Below, one piece after another: positions 8,353 through 19,700 of a stretch of DNA of 64,000 nt. The notes under the pieces were generated by a model. The model had not been told where the DNA came from. It saw only the letters and a list, made by a program, of their open reading frames with translations, and made no database searches. Where the stretch lies: the NCBI RefSeq assembly GCF_002140975.2, contig NZ_CP147247.1, positions 806,001-870,000 on the forward strand. The letters run 5' to 3'. The stretch comes from Enterococcus sp. 9E7_DIV0242 (GTDB taxonomy: Bacteria > Bacillota > Bacilli > Lactobacillales > Enterococcaceae). The position numbers and the translations under genes were made by a program. Each line of letters opens with the position of its first letter. The stretch's first letter is position 1.

Positions 8353-10776
8353 TTAACGAACCTCTGCACTTAATTTTTCAACCAGTGCTTTTTCAATTTT
8401 CTTCATTGCACCATTAATCTCTTCATCAACTAAAGTTGCTTCAGAATTAGCAAATGTCAGGCTATAAGCCATTGACTTCATGCCATCCTCAATGTTATCT
8501 CCTTGATAGACATCGAACAAATGCACCTGCTTCAAGAAACGTCCGGCATGACTCCAAATACACTCTGTCAGCTCTTGATTGGTCACGTCTTCCTTAACAA
8601 GCAATGCAATGTCTCGATTGACTTCCGGGAATTTCGACACAGTTTCGAAAACAAACGGTTCTTTCTCTCCATTCAATAAGCCATGCAGATTCAATTCAGC
8701 GACATACACTTGCGGAATATCGTATGCCTTTGCTGTCAAAGGATGGATTTGTCCGACAAAGCCGATCACGTCATCGTTCAATTTGATATATGCCGTTCTG
8801 CCAGGGTGCATTTCCTTCATCTCTTGTGTCGCTTCATAAGTGATGACACCTTGATAGCCAGTCGCTTCAAACAGATGATCCATGATACCTTTGATCGTGT
8901 AAAAATCAACGGCCTCGGCTTTTGTCTGCCAATCTTTCTCTTCGCGATTTCCTGTTAACGCTAAAGCTAGATGATTTTCTTCATATGGTAAATCCTTTAA
9001 TGGATCATTGTCCTGATAGAAAACATGACCCACTTCGTATAAAGCTATATTGCTGTTTTTACGAGCAACATTGTAGTTCACATCATCCAACAAGCCTGAA
9101 ATCAAATTCATTCTTAAAACAGAACGCTCTTCACTCATTGGCCAACTTAGTCTTGTAGCCTTACTTTTTCTCATAGAGAATTGAGCAGCTTTTTCTTCCG
9201 TAGTCAACGCGTAGCTGATAGCTTCACTGACACCGTAACCTTCTAGCATGCCTTTCATATTACGTACAAAACGCTGTGTATCTGTTAAACTTCCAGCAAC
9301 AGTTTCTCCCTTTGGTAAAGTAGAAGGCAATTTATCATAGCCGTAAATTCTGGCAATTTCTTCAATCAAATCTGCTTCAATCGTAATATCCCATCTTCTT
9401 GAAGGAACTGAAACGGTATAAACACCTGCCGCCACAGTATACTCAAACCCAAGGGCTGTAAAAATTTCTGCAACGTCTGCTTCTGTCAAATCGGTACCTA
9501 AATATTCATTGGCACGATCAACAGATACACTGACAGAAACAGGAGAAACAACCAACTCACTTCCAGTACTTTCTCCGGAAACTACTGTCCCACCAGAAAG
9601 CTCCGCAATCATTGCTGCCGCAGCGGCTCCTGCCTCACTGACAGTCCCTTTATTGATACCTTTTTCAAAGCGACTAGATGATTCACTACGTAAATTGAAC
9701 TGTTTGGACGTTTTTCGGATAGATAGACTATTGAATAAAGCTGACTCCAAAGCCACAGTCGTCGTCCCGTCGGTAATTTCAGAATCCGCTCCCCCCATTA
9801 CACCAGCCAAGGCAACAGGTACTTCGCCATTTGTGATTACAATGTTTTCAGGTGAAAGCTTACGCGTTTCCCCATCTAAAGTAACAAGCTCTTCCGTGTC
9901 GTTACTGCGTCGAACCAAAATATTTTTACTACCAAGTTTATCATAATCAAATGCATGTAATGGCTGACCGAAAAGCAACAAAATATAGTTTGTCACATCC
10001 ACTACATTGTTGATTGGACGAATCCCCTCGTTCATAAGACGCGTTTGCAGCCAAAGAGGACTCTCTTGAATTTTTACGTTTTTGATAATTCGAATTTGGT
10101 ATGTCGGAGCATCCGATTCATCTTGAACCTCAACAGAGATATAATCGGTTGCTTTTTCAGTTGTGTCTTCCTGCAAATTAATTTCTTTAAATTTTGGTGT
10201 TTGACGATAAATCGCTCCTGCTTCGTACGCAACCCCTCTCATGCTCAATGCATCTGCACGGTTTGGCGTGATCGATAATTCAATAATCGAATCATCCATA
10301 TCCAAATAAGAGAAGACATCCTCTCCATTTACGGCATCCTGAGGCATATAGTAAATACCATCAGCATATGCTTTTGGAATCACGTTGTCTGAGTAACCAA
10401 GCTCTTGAAGAGAGCAAATCATCCCATTCGAAACTTGACCTCTCATTTTGCCTTTTTTGATTTTTTGATTGCCTGTAATTCTTGATCCAGGAAGCGCAAC
10501 AATCACTTTGATCCCAGCTTTTACATTAGGTGCTCCGCAAACAATTTGAGACAGCTCATCTTCACCGATGTCTACTTGACAGATCGACAGATGATCAGAA
10601 TCAGGATGAGGCACACATTCCTTTACTTCACCGACAACGATTTTTTTCAAGCCTTCTTCCGGCACTTCAATTCCTTCGACTTCAATACCCGTCACTGACA
10701 TTGTATCCGCCAGTTCTTTGGGTGTTACTTTTGACAAGTCTAAATATTCACTTAGCCATTTATATGAAACTAACAT
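8353..10776 (-). CDS. pheT: Phenylalanyl-tRNA synthetase beta subunit
   Basis: The 807-residue beta chain pairs with PheS in the alpha2-beta2 synthetase that charges tRNA-Phe. The N-terminal tRNA-binding (EMAP-like) domain spans about residues 40-150 ([20 protein letters not shown]). The B3/B4 editing region and the B5 domain follow, with [20 protein letters not shown] as a B5 marker. The C-terminal anticodon-binding FDX-ACB domain includes [13 protein letters not shown]. Length is normal. The start follows AAAGGAG. The gene lies 194 bases downstream of pheS, an unusually long spacer that contains two related hairpins. Confidence 0.96.
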   Translation of the reverse strand: MLVSYKWLSEYLDLSKVTPKELADTMSVTGIEVEGIEVPEEGLKKIVVGEVKECVPHPDSDHLSICQVDIGEDELSQIVCGAPNVKAGIKVIVALPGSRITGNQKIKKGKMRGQVSNGMICSLQELGYSDNVIPKAYADGIYYMPQDAVNGEDVFSYLDMDDSIIELSITPNRADALSMRGVAYEAGAIYRQTPKFKEINLQEDTTEKATDYISVEVQDESDAPTYQIRIIKNVKIQESPLWLQTRLMNEGIRPINNVVDVTNYILLLFGQPLHAFDYDKLGSKNILVRRSNDTEELVTLDGETRKLSPENIVITNGEVPVALAGVMGGADSEITDGTTTVALESALFNSLSIRKTSKQFNLRSESSSRFEKGINKGTVSEAGAAAAAMIAELSGGTVVSGESTGSELVVSPVSVSVSVDRANEYLGTDLTEADVAEIFTALGFEYTVAAGVYTVSVPSRRWDITIEADLIEEIARIYGYDKLPSTLPKGETVAGSLTDTQRFVRNMKGMLEGYGVSEAISYALTTEEKAAQFSMRKSKATRLSWPMSEERSVLRMNLISGLLDDVNYNVARKNSNIALYEVGHVFYQDNDPLKDLPYEENHLALALTGNREEKDWQTKAEAVDFYTIKGIMDHLFEATGYQGVITYEATQEMKEMHPGRTAYIKLNDDVIGFVGQIHPLTAKAYDIPQVYVAELNLHGLLNGEKEPFVFETVSKFPEVNRDIALLVKEDVTNQELTECIWSHAGRFLKQVHLFDVYQGDNIEDGMKSMAYSLTFANSEATLVDEEINGAMKKIEKALVEKLSAEVR

Positions 10777-10804
10777 TCGTCATAACTCCTTTACAATTTT
10801 TGTT

Positions 10805-10940
10805 GAAACAAGGCAGGTAACTGTCTTGTTTCTTCTTTTTGGAGGTCCGATGTCCTCTATCTCTAGGTTCTTTTCTATACCAGAATAGAGGCGCTCCTTT
10901 ACGTTTGTGGTAGAAACAGGTCAAGTTATTGTCTTGTTTT
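10805..10940. repeat. Two related hairpin repeats in the pheS-pheT spacer
   Basis: Copies at 10805-10832 and 10913-10940 are about 28 bases each and agree at roughly 22 positions. Each can fold on itself (arms of the first are GAAACAAG and CTTGTTTC with CAG/CTG continuing the stem). A weaker CTCTAT/ATAGAG stem lies between them. They fall between co-transcribed pheS and pheT, where they could act as processing sites or partial terminators. Function is inferred only. Confidence 0.55.
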
Positions 10941-10970
10941 CCATTCACTCTTTGCTCTTTTATCTATCGT

Positions 10971-12014
10971 CTACTGCTCTTTGAACTGATTCAAGAAGCG
11001 TAGGTCGTTTTGATAGAAGTTACGAATGTCATTTACACCGTAACGCAGCATTGCAACACGATCGGGGCCTAAGCCAAAAGCAAAACCTGTGTACTCTTCT
11101 GGATCGATTCCTGACATTTTCAATACATCTGGATGGACCATACCAGCGCCTAGAATTTCTATCCAGCCTGTGTGTTTACATACGTTACAGCCCTTACCAC
11201 CACATTTAAAACAGCTTACATCTACTTCTACAGATGGCTCAGTAAATGGGAAGTAGCTTGGACGAAGACGAATCTTACGGTCAGCGCCAAACATTTTCTT
11301 CATAACAACTTCTAGTGTCCCTTTCAAATCACCCATTGTAATGTTTTTATCAATAACCAATCCCTCGATTTGATGGAATTGGTGACTATGTGTCGCATCG
11401 TCGGTATCTCTACGGAAAACTTTTCCTGGTGAAATCATGCGTAATGCGCCTTTAGAAAAGTCATGTTTTTCCATTGTTCTTGCTTGAACCGGAGAAGTGT
11501 GTGTACGAATCAGAATCTCATCTGAAATATAAAAGGTATCCTGCATATCTCTTGCTGGATGATCCTTCGGCAGGTTCATTCGTTCGAAGTTATAATGATC
11601 AGATTCCACTTCATAGCCTTCAACGATTTGATAGCCCATCCCCACAAAAATATCTTCAATTTCTTCCATTACTTGTGACAGGATATGTCTTGTGCCACGC
11701 GTCATTTGTTCGCCTGGAAGCGTCACATCGATTGTTTCCTGTGCTAGTGAAGCATTCATTGCTTCCGCCTCCAATACTTCTTTGCGTTCTTCGATCGCCT
11801 GATTCAATTGGTCTCTGATCTCATTGGCAAAGCTTCCGACAACTGGACGTTCTTCAGCTGAAAGATCTTTCATCCCTCTTAGTACTTCAGTGATCGGCCC
11901 TTTTTTCCCCAGTGTTTCTACACGAATTTGATTCAGTGTTTTCAGATCATCTGACTGATTGATCTTTAAAAGTGTTTCTTCTTTCAACACTTCAAGCTGT
12001 GTCTGTAATGACAT
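10971..12014 (-). CDS. pheS: Phenylalanyl-tRNA synthetase alpha subunit
   Basis: The 347-residue catalytic chain of the synthetase. The N-terminal coiled-coil arm (residues about 1-90) is followed by the class II core, with the motif 2 region [12 protein letters not shown] and [21 protein letters not shown] Cys-rich loop [20 protein letters not shown] and the motif 3 region [17 protein letters not shown] are also present. A GGGAG site precedes the ATG. Expression is controlled by the T-box upstream. A trace of a dispersed repeat lies in the leader between the T-box terminator and the gene. Confidence 0.97.
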   Translation of the reverse strand: MSLQTQLEVLKEETLLKINQSDDLKTLNQIRVETLGKKGPITEVLRGMKDLSAEERPVVGSFANEIRDQLNQAIEERKEVLEAEAMNASLAQETIDVTLPGEQMTRGTRHILSQVMEEIEDIFVGMGYQIVEGYEVESDHYNFERMNLPKDHPARDMQDTFYISDEILIRTHTSPVQARTMEKHDFSKGALRMISPGKVFRRDTDDATHSHQFHQIEGLVIDKNITMGDLKGTLEVVMKKMFGADRKIRLRPSYFPFTEPSVEVDVSCFKCGGKGCNVCKHTGWIEILGAGMVHPDVLKMSGIDPEEYTGFAFGLGPDRVAMLRYGVNDIRNFYQNDLRFLNQFKEQ

Positions 12015-12158
12015 AATATTCTCCCTTTCTTTTTATAAGTCCTCTGTAGTCAAATACCCACAGTAATAATCCCTTTTTCGACTCATTTTCTTAACCAAAG
12101 CTGGCAAAATGATAGAGCATGGGGCTGTGACAGTAGCATGTCTCAGTCTCTTAAAAGC

Positions 12159-12200
12159 GGATAAACGGTGTTCCAGAAGTAACTTCTATCACAACCGCTT
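12159..12200. repeat. Short ends-only copy of the dispersed palindromic repeat
   Basis: The stretch GGATAAACGGTGTTCCAGAA followed by CTATCACAACCGC matches both outer ends of the larger element at 24236-24354 when that element is read on the minus strand. The central palindrome is missing. It lies in the pheS leader downstream of the T-box terminator. The relationship is judged by eye and the copy is short, so confidence is moderate. Confidence 0.45.
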
Positions 12201-12212
12201 TCCAATAAAAAC

Positions 12213-12445
12213 AAAAAAACCCGTTCCTAAAAAAGGAACGAGCTCTCGTGGTACCATCCTCATTCACAGTGAAAAAACACTGTGCACTCTATTTTTTAAC
12301 GACAACTGCCGGTCAAGTCAACCAAGACGAAACAAACTCCGGAAGTGAAATGTTCATTTTTCGATTTCGTGACCTGCTTTCAGTCTATGACAGGTTTTCC
12401 CTTTTACGAATCAGCCAAATTACTTGCTTCCATCAACGTTCTTAA
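12213..12445 (-). promoter_or_regulatory. T-box riboswitch leader for pheST
   Basis: On the minus strand the conserved T-box core ATGGTACCACGAGAGC (12243-12258) is followed at 12213-12242 by a terminator hairpin, CGTTCC/GGAACG arms with a T run. The T-box core can pair alternatively with the 5' arm of that terminator, giving the antiterminator that binds uncharged tRNA. Upstream structured sequence to about 12445 would hold stem I and the specifier; TTC codons occur in it, but I could not fix the specifier loop. Its position ahead of pheS supports a tRNA-Phe specificity. Confidence 0.88.
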
Positions 12446-12461
12446 TTATTCAATTGACTCT

Positions 12462-12490
12462 AGTGTACAAGAACTTCCGAATTTGGTCAA
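12462..12490 (-). promoter_or_regulatory. Promoter of the pheST T-box transcript
   Basis: On the minus strand TTGACC (12485-12490) and TACACT (12462-12467) are spaced by 17 bases, just upstream of the T-box leader. The -35 box overlaps the last codons of the HxlR gene, whose TGA stop is part of TTGACC. Confidence 0.65.
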
Positions 12491-12831
12491 CCGCATTCTT
12501 CCTCGGTCACCCATTTTTCTGCCCAAACCTGCAGCTGATTCATTGCCAGCTTCAAATCCTGACCTTTATCTGTCAGAAAATATTCTAACCTAGCTGAATC
12601 CTCACAACGTGCAGCTCTCGCAACGATTTGCTCTCGTTCCAATTCGCGCAACCGTTCAACAAGCAAGCGGTCACTTAACATTGGAATCTTGTTCTTCAGT
12701 TCACCAAAACGCTGAGGTCCATCTTCCAGCAACACATCAATGATCAAGCCGTTCCATTTCTTACCTAGAATGCTGAATGCTTTTTCAAACTTGGGACACA
12801 AAGAAAAGTTGGTTGTTTTTACTTGTTCCAT
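12487..12831 (-). CDS. HxlR-family winged-helix transcriptional regulator
   Basis: A 114-residue MarR/HxlR-type DNA-binding protein. The hallmark N-terminal segment with a cysteine (FSLCPKFEKAFSILGKKWNG) and the wing region PQRFGELKNKIPMLSDRLLVERLRELE are present, consistent with a redox or electrophile sensor such as HypR/YodB. That role is an inference from the conserved Cys only. The stop codon overlaps the -35 box of the pheST promoter, so transcription through this gene would run into that promoter. No divergent target gene is obvious nearby. Confidence 0.88.
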   Translation of the reverse strand: MEQVKTTNFSLCPKFEKAFSILGKKWNGLIIDVLLEDGPQRFGELKNKIPMLSDRLLVERLRELEREQIVARAARCEDSARLEYFLTDKGQDLKLAMNQLQVWAEKWVTEEECG

Positions 12832-12937
12832 TTTTCCTCACCTCATGGCATGAGTATAGCACAGAACTTACTATTTGTAAGTTCATCTGCTTTCTATTTT
12901 TCATTTTTTTAATCTACTAAGAATGCAATGATTCAAA

Positions 12938-15900
12938 TTATTTCTTAATAGGAATCATTTCTCCAGTTACCATGTCAATAATTATCTCTGCAAGCAGTAA
13001 CACCATATAAACATGAGTTACTGGTTTGTCGATCGTTAAGGACAACGCTTGCTTATACAGCTTCAATTGACCTCGATAACGTTTGACGATTTTCTCAAGC
13101 TCAGATGGATCATTCACATTTCTTATATAATCTGTCTTATAATCGAACAAAATACACTCTTCATCCAACTCGATATAGCCATCTATGATTCCGTGGATAA
13201 GCAGTTCATCGTCAGACTTTTCGGGATAATCTTTAATGATTTCTTCTGCATCAAGCAGCATCGAAAAAGGCTGCTCTCTTCTCACTCGATCAGGATGAGC
13301 CAAAAGCATTCGTCCTAACTCAGATTGAAAGAAATCTAAAATTTTAGTCAAATCGATACGACTTCCAGTTTTTTCAGCAATCAGCTTTTGAGAAACCAGT
13401 TCGTCTAAGAGCGCCTGTAGACTTTCCAAGGTAGGTTCTTTTGATAAATCAATCAGCTGTAAAAGATGGTGTGTTGCTGTACCGATCTCTACAGCTGCCG
13501 GTTGCTGAACTTCCTGTAGGAAGCTTGGTCTACTCAATTCCTGACTTGCCATACGGTGCACGATGCCTTGAGTACTTCGTGCCTGACTATCTCCGATTTC
13601 TAACTTACCGATTGAACGATCATCCGGATCTTCAAAAATGCGCTTGATCTCTGAAACAGATTGATAATTCGTTGTTTGAGCTGCAAGCTGATAAGGATAA
13701 TCAAAATTCAATCGTTTCAAGCCTCTAGTCAATAATACCTGATCCTCTTTTTCAGATGATTGAACTGGAGCTGTTTCTATATCAGCACTTTGCTGAAGCA
13801 TAGAAAAGCCGGTCTCCATTTGTTGATCATCCATAAAGGAAATCGTAAATCGACCTGGATGGTTCTGTAATTCTGTTACCTTAGATGCTTGATAAAAATC
13901 ATTGAATTTCTCTGCATCGTTATGTCGAATCAGTGTCATACCGATCCAATTCATCAAGCTGCTTTTTCCTTGCAGTCGACTTTCCTGAGGCAGTACGAGT
14001 GTCTCCACATCTTTTGCCTTGCCCCATTCCTTCCAAGCTGCTTCGCGGTCATTATAAGAACCAATCAAAATCAATTTTTGCTCTGCCCGTGTCAGCCCGA
14101 CATACAGTTTACGCATTTCTTCTGAGAGAAGCTTATTCATCTTGATTTGTTTTAATGCAAGATAAGGTAATGTATCATACAAAATACGCGTCTCTTCTTC
14201 AAGAAAACGAATTCCCGCACCTAAACGATCATCAAAAATACATCGTTCTTTCAAATCAGATAGATTAAATTCTTTGGTCATATCCAATAGGAAAACAACT
14301 GGAAACTCCAGTCCTTTACTGGCATGGATCGTCATGACCCTCACGGCATTTTCATCCTCAAGAATCACAGGCTCTGCTAAATCCTTATCTTTTTCCTGCA
14401 TTTTTTCGATAAAACGAATGAACTGAAACAGCCCTCGGAAGCTAGTCTTCTCATAGTTTGCGGCTCTATCGACTAACGCATACAGGTTGGCCTGTCTTTG
14501 TTGTCCAGCCGGCATACCTCCAACATAATCAAGGTATGCTGTGTCTTGATAGATTTTCCAAATCAACTCAGACAAACTGACTCTGCGAGCCAGCTCGCGC
14601 CACAGTTCTAATTGATCAGCAAACGCTCGCGTTTTATCTATTGTTTTTTGGACATTGTTCGACGGTTTTGTCTGCTTATTGAATGCTAGAAAAGCTTCAT
14701 AATATAATCCTTCTTTTTTAGCAAGACGAACGTTGACAAGTTCAGTTTCTTTGAGTCCAACCATTGGTGAGCGTAAAACAGCAGCCAACGGAATATCCTG
14801 ATAAGGATTGTCAATGAGTTGAAGCAACGAAATCATCGTGCGAATTTCAGTTGCTTGGAAATAGTTCTGAGCATCATTGACTTGTAACGGAATATCAAAG
14901 CGTTTGAAAATATCTAGAATGGTCAAATTATTTTTCTTTGTAGGTGTCAACAGAACAATATCTTGGTAACGTACCGGACGACTTTCCTTTAGCTTTTTAT
15001 CGTAAATTAGGTAGCCTCGGTCAATCAGTTCACGTATTTTCAGCGCGGTCATATGCAGTTCGCCTTCGGTTTTATCCTCGATTTGCAGCTCTGGATCTAA
15101 CAAAAAGCCGTCTTCTACTTCTTGACTCTTTTTCTTTTCATAAATCAGCACTTCTGTCGTATAGTCATCTGCTTCTAAAAACTGATGAAAGCCGTTGACA
15201 AGCTGTGCATCTTTATCATAAGGAATCTGCCCAACTCGTTCATCCATCAACTGCTCGAAAACCAAATTGGTGAAATCAAGGACGTTGGAACGAGAACGGA
15301 AATTTTCTGCTAAAACGATGCGTTTCCCATCTTCTTGCTGTCCGTAACGCGTATATTTCTCAATGAAAAGACTTGGGTCCGCTAGACGGAATGAGTAAAT
15401 CGACTGCTTGACATCACCCACCATAAAAAGGTTGCCCTCATTGTTTTCCGGACGACGCAACCAGAAAAGAATACTTTCCTGCAAACGGTTGATATCTTGG
15501 TATTCATCTACAAGCACTTCATCAAATTTACTACGGAAATAAGTTGATGCCTCTGTCGGAAGCCACTCACTACCTTCTCGGTTAGAAAGAATCGCTAAGG
15601 TAAAGTGTTCTAAATCGTTAAAGTCCACCAACCCTTTGCGCAGTTTTTCATTTCCGTAATCAGTCATAAACTGCTTGCCGACCTCGGCCATATTCCGAAC
15701 GACAACCGCTGCTTGATCCATGATTTCTTTCATTTTTTTAGGAGCCAGAGTAAAAAGCGATGCGGTGATTTCTTTTAACGTTTTTTTATTCTGTTCACGA
15801 AGAGCCTTGATTTGTTCCATAACTTCTTTCAGCTCAGGAACCCTGACTGTCGGAAAACGATCAAAGCCCAGCACTTCTGTCAGCTGGTATGCTGCTTCTA

Positions 15901-16735
15901 ATTCATTATCGGATAATCGTTGGCAAAATTGCTTCGTCCAATCCAGCTCTTTTTGGGCTAACGCAGCAACTTTCTCCATTTTTTCCTGACCGACAGAAAG
16001 CTCTAACATCTTTTCATATCTGTCAATGGTCATTTGTAAGCTTTCAATTGCCGGAGGCTTCAAAGTATCCTGATACAAAGACGACTCTCCGATGTCTCCA
16101 TCGATTTGATAGGATTTAGGCAGATCGATCAACCATTCTTCCGGATCGGGATTAGCTTTGGCAAACTCATATAACGAGAACACCAGATTCGTCAGCCCAT
16201 CATCTGTCCGATCATTGGAGAAGTTACTTGTCAATTGATAAAAGGATTCTTCTTCCTGCTCATAAAGTCGTTCTCTTAAATCATCCCAGACATCCTCTTT
16301 TAGCAACAGCATCTCTGTCTCATCTGTCAAAAGACGAAACACCGGGTCCATATCAATCAGATAGTAAAAACGGCGAATTACTGAGAGACAAAAGGAGTGC
16401 AGCGTACTGATACTGGCAGTTGGCAGTAACGAAAGCTGACGAACAAAATGCTGCTTCTGTTGTGGGTCTGTTTCTTGCGTCAGCGCCTTTTGCAGCTCTG
16501 CTTGAATCCGTTCCTTCATCTCTCTGGCCGCAGCTTCTGTATAGGTTACAACAAGCAAGCGATCAATATCCGTACCACTCTTGATTTTCTCAATCACTCG
16601 ACGAACCAAAACCGTCGTTTTTCCGGAACCGGCTGAAGCAGAGACCAGTATATTCTGCCCCTCATCAAAAATTGCCTGCCACTGGTTATCGGTAAATAAC
16701 TCATGGGGCGGTCTCAATGGAATATTTTTACTCAT
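12938..16735 (-). CDS. addA: ATP-dependent helicase/nuclease subunit A (AddA/RexA)
   Basis: The helicase-nuclease subunit of the RecBCD-type AddAB complex that processes double-strand ends for recombination. Walker A is SASAGSGKTTVLV near residue 37. Further UvrD-type motifs are VDEYQDINRLQ, VGDVKQSIYSFR, MTIHASKGLEFPVV and YVGLTRAEQKLILI. The C-terminal RecB-like nuclease carries GIIDGYIEL and FDYKTD. I prefer the ATG at 16735 (MSKNIPLRPP), which follows GGGGAG at good spacing and overlaps the end of addB. The frame is open six codons further. The length of about 1265 residues is normal. Confidence 0.96.
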   Translation of the reverse strand: MSKNIPLRPPHELFTDNQWQAIFDEGQNILVSASAGSGKTTVLVRRVIEKIKSGTDIDRLLVVTYTEAAAREMKERIQAELQKALTQETDPQQKQHFVRQLSLLPTASISTLHSFCLSVIRRFYYLIDMDPVFRLLTDETEMLLLKEDVWDDLRERLYEQEEESFYQLTSNFSNDRTDDGLTNLVFSLYEFAKANPDPEEWLIDLPKSYQIDGDIGESSLYQDTLKPPAIESLQMTIDRYEKMLELSVGQEKMEKVAALAQKELDWTKQFCQRLSDNELEAAYQLTEVLGFDRFPTVRVPELKEVMEQIKALREQNKKTLKEITASLFTLAPKKMKEIMDQAAVVVRNMAEVGKQFMTDYGNEKLRKGLVDFNDLEHFTLAILSNREGSEWLPTEASTYFRSKFDEVLVDEYQDINRLQESILFWLRRPENNEGNLFMVGDVKQSIYSFRLADPSLFIEKYTRYGQQEDGKRIVLAENFRSRSNVLDFTNLVFEQLMDERVGQIPYDKDAQLVNGFHQFLEADDYTTEVLIYEKKKSQEVEDGFLLDPELQIEDKTEGELHMTALKIRELIDRGYLIYDKKLKESRPVRYQDIVLLTPTKKNNLTILDIFKRFDIPLQVNDAQNYFQATEIRTMISLLQLIDNPYQDIPLAAVLRSPMVGLKETELVNVRLAKKEGLYYEAFLAFNKQTKPSNNVQKTIDKTRAFADQLELWRELARRVSLSELIWKIYQDTAYLDYVGGMPAGQQRQANLYALVDRAANYEKTSFRGLFQFIRFIEKMQEKDKDLAEPVILEDENAVRVMTIHASKGLEFPVVFLLDMTKEFNLSDLKERCIFDDRLGAGIRFLEEETRILYDTLPYLALKQIKMNKLLSEEMRKLYVGLTRAEQKLILIGSYNDREAAWKEWGKAKDVETLVLPQESRLQGKSSLMNWIGMTLIRHNDAEKFNDFYQASKVTELQNHPGRFTISFMDDQQMETGFSMLQQSADIETAPVQSSEKEDQVLLTRGLKRLNFDYPYQLAAQTTNYQSVSEIKRIFEDPDDRSIGKLEIGDSQARSTQGIVHRMASQELSRPSFLQEVQQPAAVEIGTATHHLLQLIDLSKEPTLESLQALLDELVSQKLIAEKTGSRIDLTKILDFFQSELGRMLLAHPDRVRREQPFSMLLDAEEIIKDYPEKSDDELLIHGIIDGYIELDEECILFDYKTDYIRNVNDPSELEKIVKRYRGQLKLYKQALSLTIDKPVTHVYMVLLLAEIIIDMVTGEMIPIKK

Positions 16736-19700
16736 TCTCAGACTCCCCCTCATCCTCTTCGTTTCTCATTCGATCAAATATTTCTTGTTTCCCCATCGAT
16801 TCTATCCGATGGTAGTCGTTTTCTTTTAGCATCACATCAAAAGTACAGACACTACGGAAGGGGCAATACTTACAGGCAATCCGCTCTTTTCCTTGATAGG
16901 CTGGATCAAGGTTCACTTCTCCACTGATCATTTTATTACCAGCTTCTGTAAATTTATTCCGATTATGTCTTCGCAAGGTATCAAATTCTTCGATCGTCAC
17001 GAACTTATCGTCTTGTCTTCTTCCTGGTTTGATGATTTCCTTCGCAGATTCCTCAATAGGGAAAACGAGCGAGCTTTGCTTCGGTTCTAAAGAGCGATCC
17101 AAGTGTTCTAAAATTTTCGGATCATTTAACAGTAAACCATCAAACTGAAATTTCTTTAGCAGTTGCTTCTCTTGTTGCTCCTCCCCATCAAAACCCAAGA
17201 TTGGATTATGAACATGGAGGTACAAGGAACCTGCTGCCTTGGCCTCTTGCCCGACTAAGTCGACTGCATCCATCAACGCGACATCGAGATATGTCAGCAT
17301 TTGCATTGCTAATCCATAGTAAGCTTCTGTCAGATTGAATTTTCGATGACTAGATTTATAGTCAATGACACCCAGATAGGTTTCACCATCAATTGATAGC
17401 TGGTCGACCCGATCGATTTTCCCACGAACACTGATCTGTCCGTTATTTTGTAACGGCAGCTCCAAGCCGCGAATGCCCTTTTTCCCAGCAATTTGGCCAA
17501 ACAAGACCTCTGTCTGAACAGTTGAAAGTCCACTCCGTTCACTTTGTTGCTTCAATGCCCAGCTCACCTTTTTAATGGTTTGACGCAGCTGATACCGAAT
17601 AAAATTCATACGATGTGAAGAATCAAGAATACCAAATCGCTGATCACCTAGCACATTGATCAACACTTCTTCTGCTACCTCGTTCAGCTGTGCATCTGTC
17701 AATTCTGAAAGCTGCTGATTATTCTTTATCAATACCTTGAAAAGCTGATCCAACGCTTCATGGAAGAATTCCCCGGTCGCCGCCGATGAAAGCCCAAATA
17801 CATCCCGTTCTCTTAGCCGCAAGCCAAACCTTGAAAAATACTGGTACTGGCATCTGTAAAAACTCTCTACACGAGAGACAGAGGTGTAAATATGCTTGCC
17901 ATAGACCTCTTCAGCCAACTCTGGTCCCAATGATTCAGGAATGTTTTTATGATTTAAGCTTTCAAAAATCTGAGCTGCTAATGGAGCCAACGGCTGATTG
18001 CTTAAAGAACGCTCAAGCATGTGCCAAAAACCAGATAGTCCTTGCTGTGTCTCGTTTCTTTGTCGTTTCAGATTCGTTAAATCCCCGATCAAGGTGCGAT
18101 AGGTTCCTACGTGCTGCAAACTAGTCTGTTCATCATCAGCAATACTCAAACTGTTTTTAAAAATAAACGATAGCTTTAAATTTTTCCGTAGTATCGATAA
18201 GTAGGAAGATGGCTTGACGTCATGTGCCGTATCTGACATCCTTGGATAGGTCAAATACAGCTTTTCAGAAGCGGATAATAACATGATATAAGCTGTATAC
18301 GGCTCTTGTGCCATTCGCTGACCCACACCTTGCAAAAAGAATTTTCCCTCTGATAATCCGTCATTCATCCGACTTCTTTCCTCATCCGAAAGCAAGGTTT
18401 TATTCTCAACTTTTTTTGGAAAGACCTGATCTGTCAGCCCTAGAGCAAAAGTGATTTTGGCTTGCCCAGACTGTAGGGTGTCAATAGGACGAATTTGGAC
18501 TTGGTCGATCGCTGTTGGTATCTTACTATAACGCAATCCTTCTAATCCACTAGAGAAAATTTCTTGAAAACTGTCAAACTCAAATACTTCATCTTTATAA
18601 ATCATGACATATTCATCTAGTAACGCCATCAATGCATCCCAAGTCTGCTCGTGGTTTCGCGCTTCCTCCAGCTCACCTGCAGCGATCGCCTGATTCCGCC
18701 ACATTCTCATCTGTTCCTCGACACCACTACTAATCAAAAATCGGTAAAAGATTGCCGCTGCTTCTTCTCCATTACCAGCTTCTTTAAGCGCTGAAAAAAG
18801 CGCTGGGAGAATGTCCCGTACGGCATGTCTGACCTCATTGGATTCTCGCTCTAATACAGTCGTCTCATCCTGTTTCTCTTCCTCGAAATCATAGCGAATA
18901 AACGTCCAATCCTTTTCTCTTGTCCAGTGACTACCTTCATAACCATACGCTAGAATGATATTTTCTGTAATATCTATTTTCCGTCGCCAATCATCCCGTT
19001 CAGCGCGCCAATCCATTTCATCTGAATAAATCGCTCCTGGAAGGAACAGCTCTGTTCTCAAAAAGCGCAGGACATCCCGGTACCGAAAATGATAATTGTC
19101 GATTGCGAATAGTGAATGGATCAATTCAACTAATGGGTGTTGCTCCATAGACATATCTTGATCGATATAAATAGGAATATCATGCAGCTTAAAGATTGGT
19201 TTTAAAATAGGCTGGTAGCTATCGAAATCTCTAGTTGCAATTTGAATATCCTTATAACGATACCCTTCTTCCACAACCAGTCGACGAATTTCCTTCGCTA
19301 TCGAAGCAAGCTCTTCTTTTGGTGTTTCAGCACACCATAATTGGATATCCTCTGCTTCTGCTAATGAGGGGCCGTTCTTGTAAAAGTGTTTCCGTGTTTG
19401 CAGCCAAAAATCGCCAAGCTGTGTGATTTCCTTTGATTGAATCAACGGGTGGCTCTTTTCAACATGATCGTTCAGTACAGCTACTTGAGATTGTCTTGCC
19501 AGCTGATAAAGTTGAAAATACGTGCTTCCTGTTTCAAAAAACAAATCTACTCCTTCAGGCTTCCTATCTGGATAAGGATGGTCTAATGTCAACGCAATTT
19601 TTACTTCAGCACCTTGTTCCATAAGTGTTTGAAGCAATAACTGTTCCTTTGCGTTAAATCGATTATAGCCACTCAAGACAAATAGGACATTGCCTAAATC

